A stretch of 64,000 nucleotides of DNA from Imperialibacter sp040222815 (lineage in GTDB: Bacteria > Bacteroidota > Bacteroidia > Cytophagales > Cyclobacteriaceae): contig NZ_JAVKCH010000057.1 of assembly GCF_040222815.1 (NCBI RefSeq), positions 186,001-250,000 of the forward strand, read 5' to 3'. The position numbers were made by a program, and so were the translations under genes. This document shows positions 46,103 through 55,353 of the stretch, piece after piece; position 1 is the first letter of the stretch; every line of letters starts with the position of its first letter. The notes under the pieces are model-generated. The model was not told the DNA's origin. It worked only from the letters and a program-made list of their open reading frames with translations, and did no database searches.

Positions 46103-48478
46103 CTATTCGTACCTCAAACTATCAACGGGGTTTTTCCTTGCCGCAGCAAAAACCCTTAGAAAAGAAGTAGAACCCGCAATACTGAGAATGATAAGAAATG
46201 GCACAAGAAAGCTGACCAACCCAATTGGTTTGTAGAACTTAAAAATGGACTCGATCAGCATGTCAGTAAGATAGTAGCCGCCTACTGCACCCAAGGAGCT
46301 GGCGACCACCACCATCAAAAGAAAGCTTTTGCTAATGAGCCAAAGAATCTGCGGAATTTCGGCTCCCATTACCTTTCTTATACCTATTTCTTTCACCCGC
46401 TTGATCACATTAAGTGATATGAGGGTAAATAGACCAATCACTGACAGCAACACGCTGACGACGCCAAGAAAAACGAAGATGATGACAATATTTGCATTGA
46501 CTTCATGGGCTTCTTTGAGAGTATCCTCCTGGTAAAAGCCGTTGAAAGGCTTGTCCGGAAACAGGTCCAGCCAGTTTTGTTCCATGGCCTTGTAACTCTC
46601 AACAATTTTGTCTCCTGCTACCCGGGCGATGAGAAAGTTGACATTATCTTCTCTGGAAAGCCTGAAGGCATAGGGCTCAATAGGGGAAAAGAAGTTGTCG
46701 GAATAGAAATTTTTGATCACGCCAACCACAGTTAAGTGGAGCGTATCGCTGATGGATACTCTTTGGCCGACAGCCTCCTTCCAACCAAACGCCTCCACAA
46801 ACTTTTCGTTAACAATGATGGAACCAAGCCTGTCGCTTTCGGCAAGGTCTTTTCCAAAGGGCCTCCCTTCTGCCATTTTCAAATCCATGGTTTCGAAGTA
46901 CTCGGGCCCAAAGTCCATCATCATTACTTCCCTTTCCACATCACCCGATTTGATAGTTCTGCCGTAGTTCCAAAAACCAATATGACTGGCAGAGGCTGCC
47001 AGACTAACGATGTCGGGGTTCTTTTCCATCGCCGATCTTAGCGTGGTGTATTCCTGCAGCGAACTCACCCTGGCACCTATTACGCTTTCTTTTTCAAACC
47101 CCATATCGGCATTCTCCTGAAAAATGGCATTTTGGTAAAACGCCATGCTTGCCACCAGGGCCATAATAGTGAAACCGAATTGCATCATCAAAAGCCCCCT
47201 CGAAAGAGAACTCGTCGTACCCACTTTGAGATTCCCTCTCAAAATTTTCACTGGCTCGTAGCGGCTTACATAAATGGATGGATAGGCGCCAGCGATTATT
47301 GCTGTGATTACCATGAGGCCAACTAGAAACAGGTAAATCTCGGTATTTTGCGAGAGGTCGAGTATCAGCGTCATGCCCTCCCACATAGCGCTGTAGGCGG
47401 GAACGAGAAAAGAAGCGAGGCCCAGAGCAACTACAATAGCCAATAAGCAGAGAGCAAGGTTTTCAGCCATAAACTGGATGATTAGTTGTTGCCTGTTGCC
47501 GCCAATTACTTTTCTGATGCCGATCTCCTTAAGCCGCTTGCTGGAAGTAGCTATGGAGGTGTTGGTAAAATTGAAGCATGCGATGAGAAGTATGAGTGCC
47601 GACATTACGATCGGAGCAATGATGGCTGCCGGATGCATCGCCTGCGGAAACCAGTAGGAATAGATATCTCGCCCAGAGAAAGGCATGTCCGGCATGTGCT
47701 CCAAGTAAAACGATCCTATCAGCCAATCAGGCCGGGCTTGGTTTTGTTCCGGCACATATTTGGAAAGAAGCGTCGAAACCTGATCAGGAGCAAAACCATT
47801 TTTTGAGAAGAGAAATGTGCCCCCGACAAAGCTGCTCCAGCTATTATTGGCTATTTTGTTGAGATCCAGGAAGTTTTCAAAAACGGTGATGGCGTCAAAC
47901 TGAAAGGTTGAGTTCTCAGGCATGCTTTCGAGCACTCCGCCGACGATGAACTCTCTGGTTTTTTCATCGGCAGTTACCAGGGTAATGATTTGACCAGTGG
48001 CGCTTTCGTCGCCGAAATAAGCTGTCGCCATTTCTTCAGAAAGAAGAAGCTGCGATTTATTATAAAAATTATCAAAAGAGCCCTCCTTCATTTTGAAAGA
48101 GAAAACGTCAAAGAAGTTAGGGTCTGCAAAAGTGATATGCCTGTTGAAAACCTTCCGATCTACCTTCAAAATGTAAGAGTCACCAGTAACCCTCACCACT
48201 TCATCCACCTGGGGGATGTCCTGCGCTATTCGTGGGCCCAATGCAACAGGTGTGATTCCATAGGGAACTGGCTGCCCTTGTACATCTTTGTTGATTTGCA
48301 CCTTGTAGATGTTTTCCCTGTTAACATGCTGCTTATCAAAATCATAAGCAAACCGGGTATTCAGATAGGCGATAATGCAGCAGGCCATGGAGATTCCGAG
48401 CCCTAACACGTTAATGAAAACGTAAAGCTTGTTGCGACGCAGGTTTCGAACGGTAAGTTTGAGGTAATTCTTAAACAT
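46103..48478 (-). CDS. MacB/FtsX-type ABC transporter permease
   Basis: This 791-residue protein starts F-K-N-Y-L-K-L-T-V-R-N-L-R-R-N-K, then a first membrane helix at about 20-42 and a large periplasmic MacB_PCD domain. Three helices at about 285-430 hold the first FtsX core (R-L-K-E-I-G-I-R-K-V-I-G). A second periplasmic domain follows, and the last three helices hold the second core (R-V-K-E-I-G-I-R-K-V-M-G). This duplicated layout is common in Bacteroidota. No ATP-binding subunit is adjacent, so its partner is elsewhere. The ATG at 48562 would add 28 non-leader residues; 48478 is preferred. Confidence 0.93.
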   Translation of the reverse strand: MFKNYLKLTVRNLRRNKLYVFINVLGLGISMACCIIAYLNTRFAYDFDKQHVNRENIYKVQINKDVQGQPVPYGITPVALGPRIAQDIPQVDEVVRVTGDSYILKVDRKVFNRHITFADPNFFDVFSFKMKEGSFDNFYNKSQLLLSEEMATAYFGDESATGQIITLVTADEKTREFIVGGVLESMPENSTFQFDAITVFENFLDLNKIANNSWSSFVGGTFLFSKNGFAPDQVSTLLSKYVPEQNQARPDWLIGSFYLEHMPDMPFSGRDIYSYWFPQAMHPAAIIAPIVMSALILLIACFNFTNTSIATSSKRLKEIGIRKVIGGNRQQLIIQFMAENLALCLLAIVVALGLASFLVPAYSAMWEGMTLILDLSQNTEIYLFLVGLMVITAIIAGAYPSIYVSRYEPVKILRGNLKVGTTSSLSRGLLMMQFGFTIMALVASMAFYQNAIFQENADMGFEKESVIGARVSSLQEYTTLRSAMEKNPDIVSLAASASHIGFWNYGRTIKSGDVEREVMMMDFGPEYFETMDLKMAEGRPFGKDLAESDRLGSIIVNEKFVEAFGWKEAVGQRVSISDTLHLTVVGVIKNFYSDNFFSPIEPYAFRLSREDNVNFLIARVAGDKIVESYKAMEQNWLDLFPDKPFNGFYQEDTLKEAHEVNANIVIIFVFLGVVSVLLSVIGLFTLISLNVIKRVKEIGIRKVMGAEIPQILWLISKSFLLMVVVASSLGAVGGYYLTDMLIESIFKFYKPIGLVSFLVPFLIILSIAGSTSFLRVFAAARKNPVDSLRYE

Positions 48479-48630
48479 GATGAGTCTTTGATGGAAATAA
48501 ATTAATGACGCCAAAATATGCCCGGGGTTGCATTGGCGCCTTGTATTTATTTTTTTGACCATAGACCAAAGGGCTACTTTTTGGTGCGGCTTTTCCTGCT
48601 TATTTTATCCAATCAATTAAACCCATCACT

Positions 48631-50055
48631 ATGAAGAGGATTCTACCAGTCTTTTTTCTTTTGTCCTTAGCCGTAACCGGCTTTGCTCAAAAAGACAAGG
48701 ATAATATCATGCGCAGCATTGATCAGAAAGAGGATTTATATAGCAAAACTGCTCTGGACATCTGGTCGTACGCTGAAGTTGGCTATCAGGAGTACAAGAG
48801 CTCAGAGGCATTGCAAAAAGTGTTGGCCGACGCAGGCTTCAAGATCGAAAGCGGCGTTGCCGGCATTCCAACTGCTTTCACGGCTAGTTTCGGAAATGGC
48901 AAACCCGTGATAGCCATACTTGGCGAATTTGACGCCCTGCCAGGGCTTAGCCAGGCGGCTGTACCGGAGAAGTCTCCAATAGAGGGGGGAATAGCTGGTC
49001 ATGCTTGCGGGCATCATTTGTTTGGGGTGGCATCTGCCGCTGCCGCTATTTCTCTTAAGGATTGGCTGGCTTCCTCCAAAACTTCGGGAACCATCAGATT
49101 TTATGGCACGCCAGCCGAGGAAGGCGGCTCCGGAAAGGTGTACATGGTGAGAGAAGGCTTATTCAACGATGTAGACGCAGTCATTAACTGGCACCCAGCA
49201 AGTGCGAACAGCGCCAGCCCTGGCACATCATTGGCCAACAAAACCGGCAAGTTCAGGTTCTATGGAATTGCCTCTCATGCAGCGGCGGCTCCCGAAAGAG
49301 GACGGTCGGCATTGGACGCCGTGGAAGCTATGGACATGATGGTGAACATGATGAGAGAGCACATTAAGGAGGACGCAAGGATACATTACGTGATTACCAA
49401 TGGTGGCACAGCACCGAACGTTGTTCCTGACTTTGCGGAGGCCTACTACTATGTGCGCCATAAAGACAACGACGAGGTGAAGGACATGTGGAACCGCCTG
49501 GAAAACGCCGCTAAAGGGGCTGCTCTTGGCACAGATACGAGGGTCGAAATAGAAGTAACCGGAGGTGTATACAGTTTGCTGCCCAACGAAACCCTGGCCA
49601 AAATAATGCAGACTAACCTGGAAAAAGTAGGAGGCTACACTTACTCTGCTGAGGAAAAGGCTTTTGCTGAAAAACTATCTACTACGCTTGGCAAAAGTGC
49701 CATGTCGCTGGATTACACGCAAAAAATTATGCCGTACGAGATGAGGGCCGGAAGTGCTTCTACCGATGTAGGCGATGTTAGCTGGAACGTGCCCACCGTA
49801 GGCCTGGTTACGGCTACCTGGGTACCAGGCACAGCAGCCCATAGCTGGCAGGCGGTTGCCAGTGGCGGCACGTCAATTGGCGTTAAGGGAATGATGGTGG
49901 CCGCAAAGGCGATGGCCATTACAGGCTACGATTTGTTCAAATCCCCTAAAGTACTTGAGCAGGCAAAGGCTGAGTTTAACACGAAAAGAGGCAACGACTT
50001 TGTTTACGAACCTTTGTTGGGTAACAGGCCGCCGGCACTAGACTACAGAAAATAA
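48631..50055 (+). CDS. M20 peptidase, AbgB-like, exported
   Basis: This 474-residue protein has a signal peptide ending GFAQ (residue 19). It matches the AbgB (p-aminobenzoyl-glutamate hydrolase subunit B) branch of M20: I-L-G-E-F-D-A-L-P-G-L-S-Q, then G-H-A-C-G-H-H-L-F-G at about 124 and T-P-A-E-E-G-G-S-G-K at about 160, with H-A-A-A-A-P-E-R-G in the dimerisation domain. It is likely a metal-dependent amidase in the periplasm. It differs from the 41645-42964 M20 enzyme in its metal motif (HACGHH versus HACGHD), so the two are distinct paralogues. Confidence 0.92.
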   Translation: MKRILPVFFLLSLAVTGFAQKDKDNIMRSIDQKEDLYSKTALDIWSYAEVGYQEYKSSEALQKVLADAGFKIESGVAGIPTAFTASFGNGKPVIAILGEFDALPGLSQAAVPEKSPIEGGIAGHACGHHLFGVASAAAAISLKDWLASSKTSGTIRFYGTPAEEGGSGKVYMVREGLFNDVDAVINWHPASANSASPGTSLANKTGKFRFYGIASHAAAAPERGRSALDAVEAMDMMVNMMREHIKEDARIHYVITNGGTAPNVVPDFAEAYYYVRHKDNDEVKDMWNRLENAAKGAALGTDTRVEIEVTGGVYSLLPNETLAKIMQTNLEKVGGYTYSAEEKAFAEKLSTTLGKSAMSLDYTQKIMPYEMRAGSASTDVGDVSWNVPTVGLVTATWVPGTAAHSWQAVASGGTSIGVKGMMVAAKAMAITGYDLFKSPKVLEQAKAEFNTKRGNDFVYEPLLGNRPPALDYRK

Positions 50056-50081
50056 CTTTTTTGAAATGGTAGTTTTTCCTA

Positions 50082-51059
50082 TCAATTATTACCTCTTCTC
50101 ACTTCCTGAGAATTAGCAAAGATGAAAGGGAAATGGAATGGAGAATCTTCCTGAAGAAACTGAATGGCGTCGGCTACGGTTTCTTCAGGAATTTCTTCCA
50201 TAGGAACATGACCGGCATTTTCGTAGACCTTAACAACTGAATGAGAAATGCTCGTGGCAAAGGAATCTGCAACGTTGTACGGAATCCATTTGTCATGCTT
50301 TCCCCACTGGATCAAGGTTTTCTGCTTTATTTTCGAAAGCTCATCACTTCTATCTATATGCACAGTATTCATTCTATATATGAATGCCCTGCGATTGCCT
50401 TCTCTGCGGCAAAGGGATTGGTACCTTTCCACAAGGTCTTCGTCAATTTTCGAGTCGTCGTAGTACACCTCTTCAAGATTGTTTCTTACCATGAATCTTG
50501 GTGTCGAAAACCTCAGAAATGTGTTGAAGCCTGGTGCTTTGGCGAGTCTGAAAATAAATGGCGGGGGAGCATCATTCGGGTAGCCCGCTGCGTCGATCAG
50601 AATAAGCTTTTCAACCCTTTCCGGGTAATCTATGGTAAAATTCCACGCAATTTCACCACCCAGGGAGTTACCGGCAATATAGCAGCGGCCTAAGCCAACG
50701 GTACTAATGAATTTCTCCAGAAACTCACTGTAGTGCTTCATGGAATAGTCATTGTCAGGAAATGGGCCTGTTAGTCCAAAACCAGGGAGATCTATTCGCA
50801 CCACCTGATAATACTGCGAAAGCTCCTGCGACCACTTGTCCCAGGTTTGAAGCGATGAGGCAGTGCCATGAAGAAGAATGATTGGAAATCCTTTTCCTTC
50901 CGATTTATAGTGAATAGGCTGGCCATCAATTTTCACGAATCGAGACGTTCTTCCTGCATACTTTATCGATAGGTCTTCAAGCGACAAGTCGGCACGGAAA
51001 AGCGCCATGAAAACGCCTATCGTGAATAGTACCAGCGAAACTAAGGTCTTTTTAAACAT
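50082..51059 (-). CDS. Alpha/beta hydrolase, membrane-anchored
   Basis: This 325-residue protein has an N-terminal hydrophobic segment (residues 5-23). The hydrolase core has the oxyanion motif L-H-G-T-A-S-S at about 64, the nucleophile elbow A-G-N-S-L-G-G at about 128, an acid in K-H-D-K-W at about 256 and the catalytic His in N-A-G-H-V-P at about 283. The fold includes epoxide hydrolases, esterases and C-C hydrolases, and the specific reaction cannot be told from sequence. Confidence 0.92.
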   Translation of the reverse strand: MFKKTLVSLVLFTIGVFMALFRADLSLEDLSIKYAGRTSRFVKIDGQPIHYKSEGKGFPIILLHGTASSLQTWDKWSQELSQYYQVVRIDLPGFGLTGPFPDNDYSMKHYSEFLEKFISTVGLGRCYIAGNSLGGEIAWNFTIDYPERVEKLILIDAAGYPNDAPPPFIFRLAKAPGFNTFLRFSTPRFMVRNNLEEVYYDDSKIDEDLVERYQSLCRREGNRRAFIYRMNTVHIDRSDELSKIKQKTLIQWGKHDKWIPYNVADSFATSISHSVVKVYENAGHVPMEEIPEETVADAIQFLQEDSPFHFPFIFANSQEVRRGNN

Positions 51060-51223
51060 ACCGTGATCCTTTACTTAACCCTTTCTGCACTAATAATGCC
51101 AAATTAATTCATTCGAAAACGAATCGCAGGAAGCAGGTAGATTTTCATCAAAAATACTTGAAAACAAGTATAGCTGGTCAAATATTGGTTCAAATGTAAT
51201 CAAAAATATAATGCTGCTAACGG

Positions 51224-51712
51224 TTAAAACTTAATCATACCCTGTTTGTACAGGTAATTAGGGTGTTTTTCATGACCTAAAAGCCACTCTTTTCGCCACA
51301 GCCCGCCGCCAAATCCAACCAACTTTTGATCTGTTCCAATCACCCTATGGCAAGGAATAACGATTGGCAAAGGGTTTTTTCCGTTTGCACTTGCTGCTGC
51401 TCTGATACACTTCGCATCTCCCAAAAAAGTAGCTTGCTGAAGGTAAGACCAACTGGTACCGTAGGGTATCTTGCCCAATGCCTCCCAAACCCGCAACTGA
51501 AAATCAGTTCCGATAGGCTTCAGTGGCAGATCAAAAAACTCAAGCTTACCATTAAAATAGGCTTGAAGCTGCTTAACAGACTCTTTTAACAGAGAATCGG
51601 TTGGAAGAGAACAAACTTCCTGTTCATTAATAAAATCAATCCGTAATAGGTAACCCCCAGAAGAAGAAAGCTTTAGTTGACCAACCGGGCTTTGAATGAC
51701 ACAATGATTCAA
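51224..51712 (-). CDS. ogt: Methylated-DNA-protein cysteine methyltransferase
   Basis: This 162-residue protein shows the active-site motif P-I-V-I-P-C-H-R-V-I-G at about residues 118-128. The acceptor cysteine is followed by H-R-V, the helix-turn-helix region is I-P-Y-G-T-S-W-S-Y, and G-F-G-G-G-L-W-R-K lies after the active site. It repairs O6-alkylguanine or O4-alkylthymine by a suicide reaction. It lies 4 bp downstream of the lipoprotein gene, which suggests one transcript. Confidence 0.95.
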   Translation of the reverse strand: MNHCVIQSPVGQLKLSSSGGYLLRIDFINEQEVCSLPTDSLLKESVKQLQAYFNGKLEFFDLPLKPIGTDFQLRVWEALGKIPYGTSWSYLQQATFLGDAKCIRAAASANGKNPLPIVIPCHRVIGTDQKLVGFGGGLWRKEWLLGHEKHPNYLYKQGMIKF

Positions 51713-51716
51713 TAAA

Positions 51717-52517
51717 CTACAGGATTATAGGGCTAAACTCAGTGAATGACCCTTCCGGAACAGTTTCCAAAACGCTTATCTCGGTGATTTGCCGCTGACC
51801 TCTGTCACCCGACAGAAGAATTTTACCGTAGGGCTTGTAGTTGACCCATGGCAGCACAAAGTTGGGCTCGTCCTGATAGGCATCTTTGTAGTAAGCCCAT
51901 TGAGTTATCAGACTTTGTTCCATATCAACATATACTTTGTAGCCGTTGTCGGGCGTCACACCCACACCTTTAAACAGAAGGCTTAGCACATGGGCGTTGC
52001 GGCCATCCATTGTTGTGTCTTCGCCAACGTATTGCAGGGTTACCCCGCTGTCTTTTAGTTTAAATGGCATGAAAAGCCAGTAGGAGTCATTGATCCACCA
52101 GGACTTGCCTTTCTCAAGATATTTTGAAAGGGAGTCGGGGCTGGTAAACTCCTGGCCTTTCTTCATTACCCGGCCTGTCATGGTATTGATGTTCATCAAA
52201 ATAATGGTGGAGTCTCTCGGCGCCTCAATTCTCACATCGCCAGTTTGCTTGTCCCACAGGTGCTTGCGGGCACCAAAGAAATTCCAGGCGAGGAACCGGG
52301 TGTCGTCCCAGCTGTTTCGCCCTCCCATGCTGGTCATCACATCATCGGCAAGTTTAATGGCAATGGCGTCAGAGTTTTTTTCATCGAAGCCGTCAGCCGG
52401 TGGGTTCTCGACAAACTCACTTTGGCCGTCATTGGTCTCTTTTGTTGAAGGAGTGCAGCTGGTAATGTACCCAATTACGACAGCTGAAAATATGGCAAGC
52501 TTAATTGTGTTTTTCAT
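51717..52517 (-). CDS. Hypothetical lipoprotein, paralogue of 31670-32359
   Basis: This 266-residue protein has a lipobox (Y-I-T-S-C, Cys at residue 21) and an acidic linker. The body shares with the protein at 31670-32359 the motifs W-N-F-F-G-A-R-K-H-L-W, N-D-S-Y-W-L-F-M-P-F-K-L-K-D-S-G and G-V-G-V-T-P-D-N-G-Y. A beta-rich lipid-binding or LolA-like fold is possible, with no catalytic motif. It is probably co-transcribed with the alkyltransferase gene. Confidence 0.78.
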   Translation of the reverse strand: MKNTIKLAIFSAVVIGYITSCTPSTKETNDGQSEFVENPPADGFDEKNSDAIAIKLADDVMTSMGGRNSWDDTRFLAWNFFGARKHLWDKQTGDVRIEAPRDSTIILMNINTMTGRVMKKGQEFTSPDSLSKYLEKGKSWWINDSYWLFMPFKLKDSGVTLQYVGEDTTMDGRNAHVLSLLFKGVGVTPDNGYKVYVDMEQSLITQWAYYKDAYQDEPNFVLPWVNYKPYGKILLSGDRGQRQITEISVLETVPEGSFTEFSPIIL

Positions 52518-52624
52518 TTCGTGACGTGCTTAGTCGGTGGTTCGAATTTGGAATTTTCATTTAAGATAGGCCAAAATCCAATGGCACTGAAAACTTTGAT
52601 ATAAAAATGAATAATCGAATTGAA

Positions 52625-52657
52625 CGGTTGGCTACAAACATTCTCCGGTTGGCTACA
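52625..52657 (+). promoter_or_regulatory. 12-bp direct repeat upstream of the LytTR operon (candidate operator)
   Basis: CGGTTGGCTACA occurs perfectly at 52625-52636 and again at 52646-52657, with starts 21 bp apart (two helical turns). LytTR regulators typically bind paired direct repeats of 9-12 bp with about this spacing. The pair lies 117 bp upstream of the first gene of an operon that ends in a LytTR regulator, so autoregulation is likely. A weak -7-like TACTTTCG follows at 52666-52673. Confidence 0.65.
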
Positions 52658-52773
52658 TAGCCGTTTACTTTCGTCATCCATTTACCGTTCATTGTATCAT
52701 CAACTCAAAATGAATTTCTAAGAAATGCTTCCAGTCAGATTTATTGGATGTGAAGCTTAAAAAGGACATCGAC

Positions 52774-54312
52774 ATGAAAAAACTAATGATGAAAACTTTG
52801 ACAACGGCGGCAGTATTCTGCTTTGCTATTGTGACGGCCCAGGCTGCCGGAGAGGATTCCCTCAAAACAAAGACCTACAGAAATGACTTCAAAATGGTTG
52901 GGAACGCCTCCAGCCTGGAAATAAAAGTAAGGGGCTCAGTCAAAGTAAATGATGCCGATACCGAGGTGACAGCCATTACCCCCGGCGGCTATCTGACAAT
53001 AAGAAAAACAACTTTTGGCAACAAGAAGGAACTCACTATCAGTAGTAACGATGCAGGCCAGCTATCTTACGAGTTTTATGATAACAGAACCCAAATCAAC
53101 TTTGAGCCGGAAGGAAGAAAATGGCTGGCCGATGTTCTCCTCGATGTGATTCACTCCACCGGCGTGGCTGCCGAGGATCGGGTAAAGAGGTTCTACAGGA
53201 AGGGCGGCGTTGATGCAGTGATTGACGAAATAGAGGAAATCAATAGCTCAAGCGGTAAGGGAGAATACTTTTCGTTCCTGTTAGAAACCAATGGGCTCTC
53301 TGAAGCCGGGCTGTCTAAAATTGCGCTTGCCATTGGCAGAGATATTCCCTCCAGTTCAACCCGTGGCGAGTTACTTAGGGAGTATGACTACAAGTTTTTT
53401 TCGAGCAGCAAAAGTGCCGCGGCCTATTTCGAGGCAGTGAACAATATTCCGTCGAGCTCAGAATCGGCCTACACTTTGCGCCATGCGCTACAGAAGCATC
53501 AATTGGAGACCTCAACTAAAATCGCACTGCTGGATGCGGTGGATCATATCCCTTCGAGTTCCGAGCGGGGCTCTGTGTTGAGGTTATACAACAGGCAGTT
53601 TGATAAAGATCAGCGCATACAGGATAAATACTTTGACGTGGTCGATAATATTCCTTCCAGCTCAGAAAGAGGAAGTGTTTTGAGAGATTTGATGAGAGAC
53701 GAAAATCTGGAAGCCTATACTTTCAGCAAAGTGCTGTCATCTGTCGGCCAGATCCCTTCCAGCTCGGAGCAGGGAGAAGTGCTTAAGTACGCTATCGACA
53801 ACTCCAGCCAACTTTCAAATGAGCTGTTTGGTGAACTCGCTTCTACCATCAGCCGAATTGCCAGCAGCTCCACACAGGGCGAAGTTTTGAAGTTTGCCAT
53901 CATCGAAAAAGAACCAACACCGTCGCAGCTGGTGCCATTGATCAAAGCAGTGCAGAGTATTGCCAGCAGTTCTACTCAGGGTGAGGTTCTGAGAGCGGCG
54001 TCAGCCAAAATGCGCAACGACCCCCAGCTCAGCGATCTTGTTTTTGAAACAGTCACAAGGATACCAAGCTCTTCGGAACAAGGAAATGTTTTGCTAACTT
54101 TCATGAAAGACGGTAACGTACATCCTGATTTTCTTATGAGAGTAATTGACGCTTCTGAGCATATCGCTTCTTCCTCGTCAAGGGGAGACGTGCTGGTGAA
54201 AGTAGCTGAGGTTATGCCAAGAAATGACACATTCAGAAAAGCTGTGTCGGAAGCTGCCTCTAAAATACCTTCGAGCAGCGAGTACCGCAGGGTGATGGAG
54301 AAACTTTATTAA
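52774..54312 (+). CDS. Exported protein with eleven I(P/A)SSS solenoid repeats
   Basis: This 512-residue protein has a signal peptide (MKKLMMKTLTTAAVF..., cleavage near AQAAG). Residues 28-110 are beta-rich with a G-Y-L-T-I-R-K-T-T stretch. From about residue 154 to the end there are eleven repeats of 33-35 residues, each helical and closed by I-(P/A)-S-S-S-x-x-G-x-V-L (starts near 154, 189, 224, 258, 291, 325, 360, 395, 428, 462, 496). A helical solenoid is predicted. It precedes the histidine kinase by 15 bp and is probably its ligand-sensing or target protein in the periplasm. A TTG at 52744 would add 10 residues. I do not recognise a named family for the repeat. Confidence 0.85.
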   Translation: MKKLMMKTLTTAAVFCFAIVTAQAAGEDSLKTKTYRNDFKMVGNASSLEIKVRGSVKVNDADTEVTAITPGGYLTIRKTTFGNKKELTISSNDAGQLSYEFYDNRTQINFEPEGRKWLADVLLDVIHSTGVAAEDRVKRFYRKGGVDAVIDEIEEINSSSGKGEYFSFLLETNGLSEAGLSKIALAIGRDIPSSSTRGELLREYDYKFFSSSKSAAAYFEAVNNIPSSSESAYTLRHALQKHQLETSTKIALLDAVDHIPSSSERGSVLRLYNRQFDKDQRIQDKYFDVVDNIPSSSERGSVLRDLMRDENLEAYTFSKVLSSVGQIPSSSEQGEVLKYAIDNSSQLSNELFGELASTISRIASSSTQGEVLKFAIIEKEPTPSQLVPLIKAVQSIASSSTQGEVLRAASAKMRNDPQLSDLVFETVTRIPSSSEQGNVLLTFMKDGNVHPDFLMRVIDASEHIASSSSRGDVLVKVAEVMPRNDTFRKAVSEAASKIPSSSEYRRVMEKLY

Positions 54313-54327
54313 GCCCCAGAGCCACCC

Positions 54328-55353
54328 ATGAGAAAATGGTTGTTGAAATCATCAGGAATGGCATTTATCGCAGTAGGGATATTCAACTATCTCTACTACG
54401 GTAAAACCGGAGAGCTTCCCGACCTTGCTGGCCACCTTGGTGCCTATTTGTTGGTAGTGGCCATGGGTGCTGTAGCTGGCATTTCAATAGTCTACTCCAA
54501 CATCAGGTTAAATGCAGTCATTTCCTGGAGGAAGTCGCTGGGCGTCCGGTTTCTTGCTGGATCGCTTGTGCAGGCTGCAATATTGGCTGGCATTGTTCTC
54601 CTGGGCCTTGAGCTGTCCAAAGGACTTTTTCCAGAACCGGTTTCATTCGAAACGCTGAAGCCTGAAATGATCAAATTAGCGCTGCTTCTTTTTGTTCTGA
54701 TCATCGTCAATGGAGTATTTGACCTGTCGTACTTTAGTTTCAGCGAATACTCTAAAGGCCGACTCAACCAGCTCAAGCACGAAAGAGAGCAGCTTGAGCT
54801 TCAGTATGAACTCCTGAAAACACAGCTTAGTCCCCACTATCTGTTTAACAGTCTCAACACCATTTCCTCTCTGCTCGATGACTCGTCAGAACAAGCCGAG
54901 CAGTTCATTCGTCGGCTGGTGCAGTCTTACCAGTATCTTATTGCTTCTCAGGACAAAAAGCTGGTAACGGTTGAGGAGGAACTGGCTTTTGTAAGGGCCT
55001 ATCTGTTTCTCCAAAAAGTAAGATTCGGCAATGCCCTCACCCACACTATTTCAATAGGGGCTAATAAATTTTCTGCTAACATACCGCCGCTTACGATACA
55101 GCTACTGGTCGAAAACGCCATTAAGCACAACGACTTTTCGGAGCTGGATCCGATGGAGATAGTGATTCAGGAAGAGGAGGGTAACTATATCTGTGTGACC
55201 AATGAAAACCGGGGCATAGTGGATGAGGCAGAGTCGCTACAGGTGGGTTTGGCCAATATCCAAAAACGATATGTTTTTTTTACCGACTTACCAGTTCGGA
55301 TTGTAAACGACAAGCTGTTTAGCGTCTCCGTTCCCTTACTTCCTCATTTATGA
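54328..55353 (+). CDS. LytS-type sensor histidine kinase
   Basis: This 341-residue protein has about four N-terminal membrane helices (residues 5-135), a short coiled coil, then a His_kinase (PF06580) domain. The H-box Q-L-S-P-H-Y-L-F-N-S-L-N-T has the phospho-acceptor His at residue 170, and the N-box L-V-E-N-A-I-K-H-N has Asn at 263. The G boxes are weak, as is usual for this family. It should sense a membrane or periplasmic signal and phosphorylate the LytTR regulator two genes on. Its stop overlaps the next start as ATGA. Confidence 0.93.
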   Translation: MRKWLLKSSGMAFIAVGIFNYLYYGKTGELPDLAGHLGAYLLVVAMGAVAGISIVYSNIRLNAVISWRKSLGVRFLAGSLVQAAILAGIVLLGLELSKGLFPEPVSFETLKPEMIKLALLLFVLIIVNGVFDLSYFSFSEYSKGRLNQLKHEREQLELQYELLKTQLSPHYLFNSLNTISSLLDDSSEQAEQFIRRLVQSYQYLIASQDKKLVTVEEELAFVRAYLFLQKVRFGNALTHTISIGANKFSANIPPLTIQLLVENAIKHNDFSELDPMEIVIQEEEGNYICVTNENRGIVDEAESLQVGLANIQKRYVFFTDLPVRIVNDKLFSVSVPLLPHL

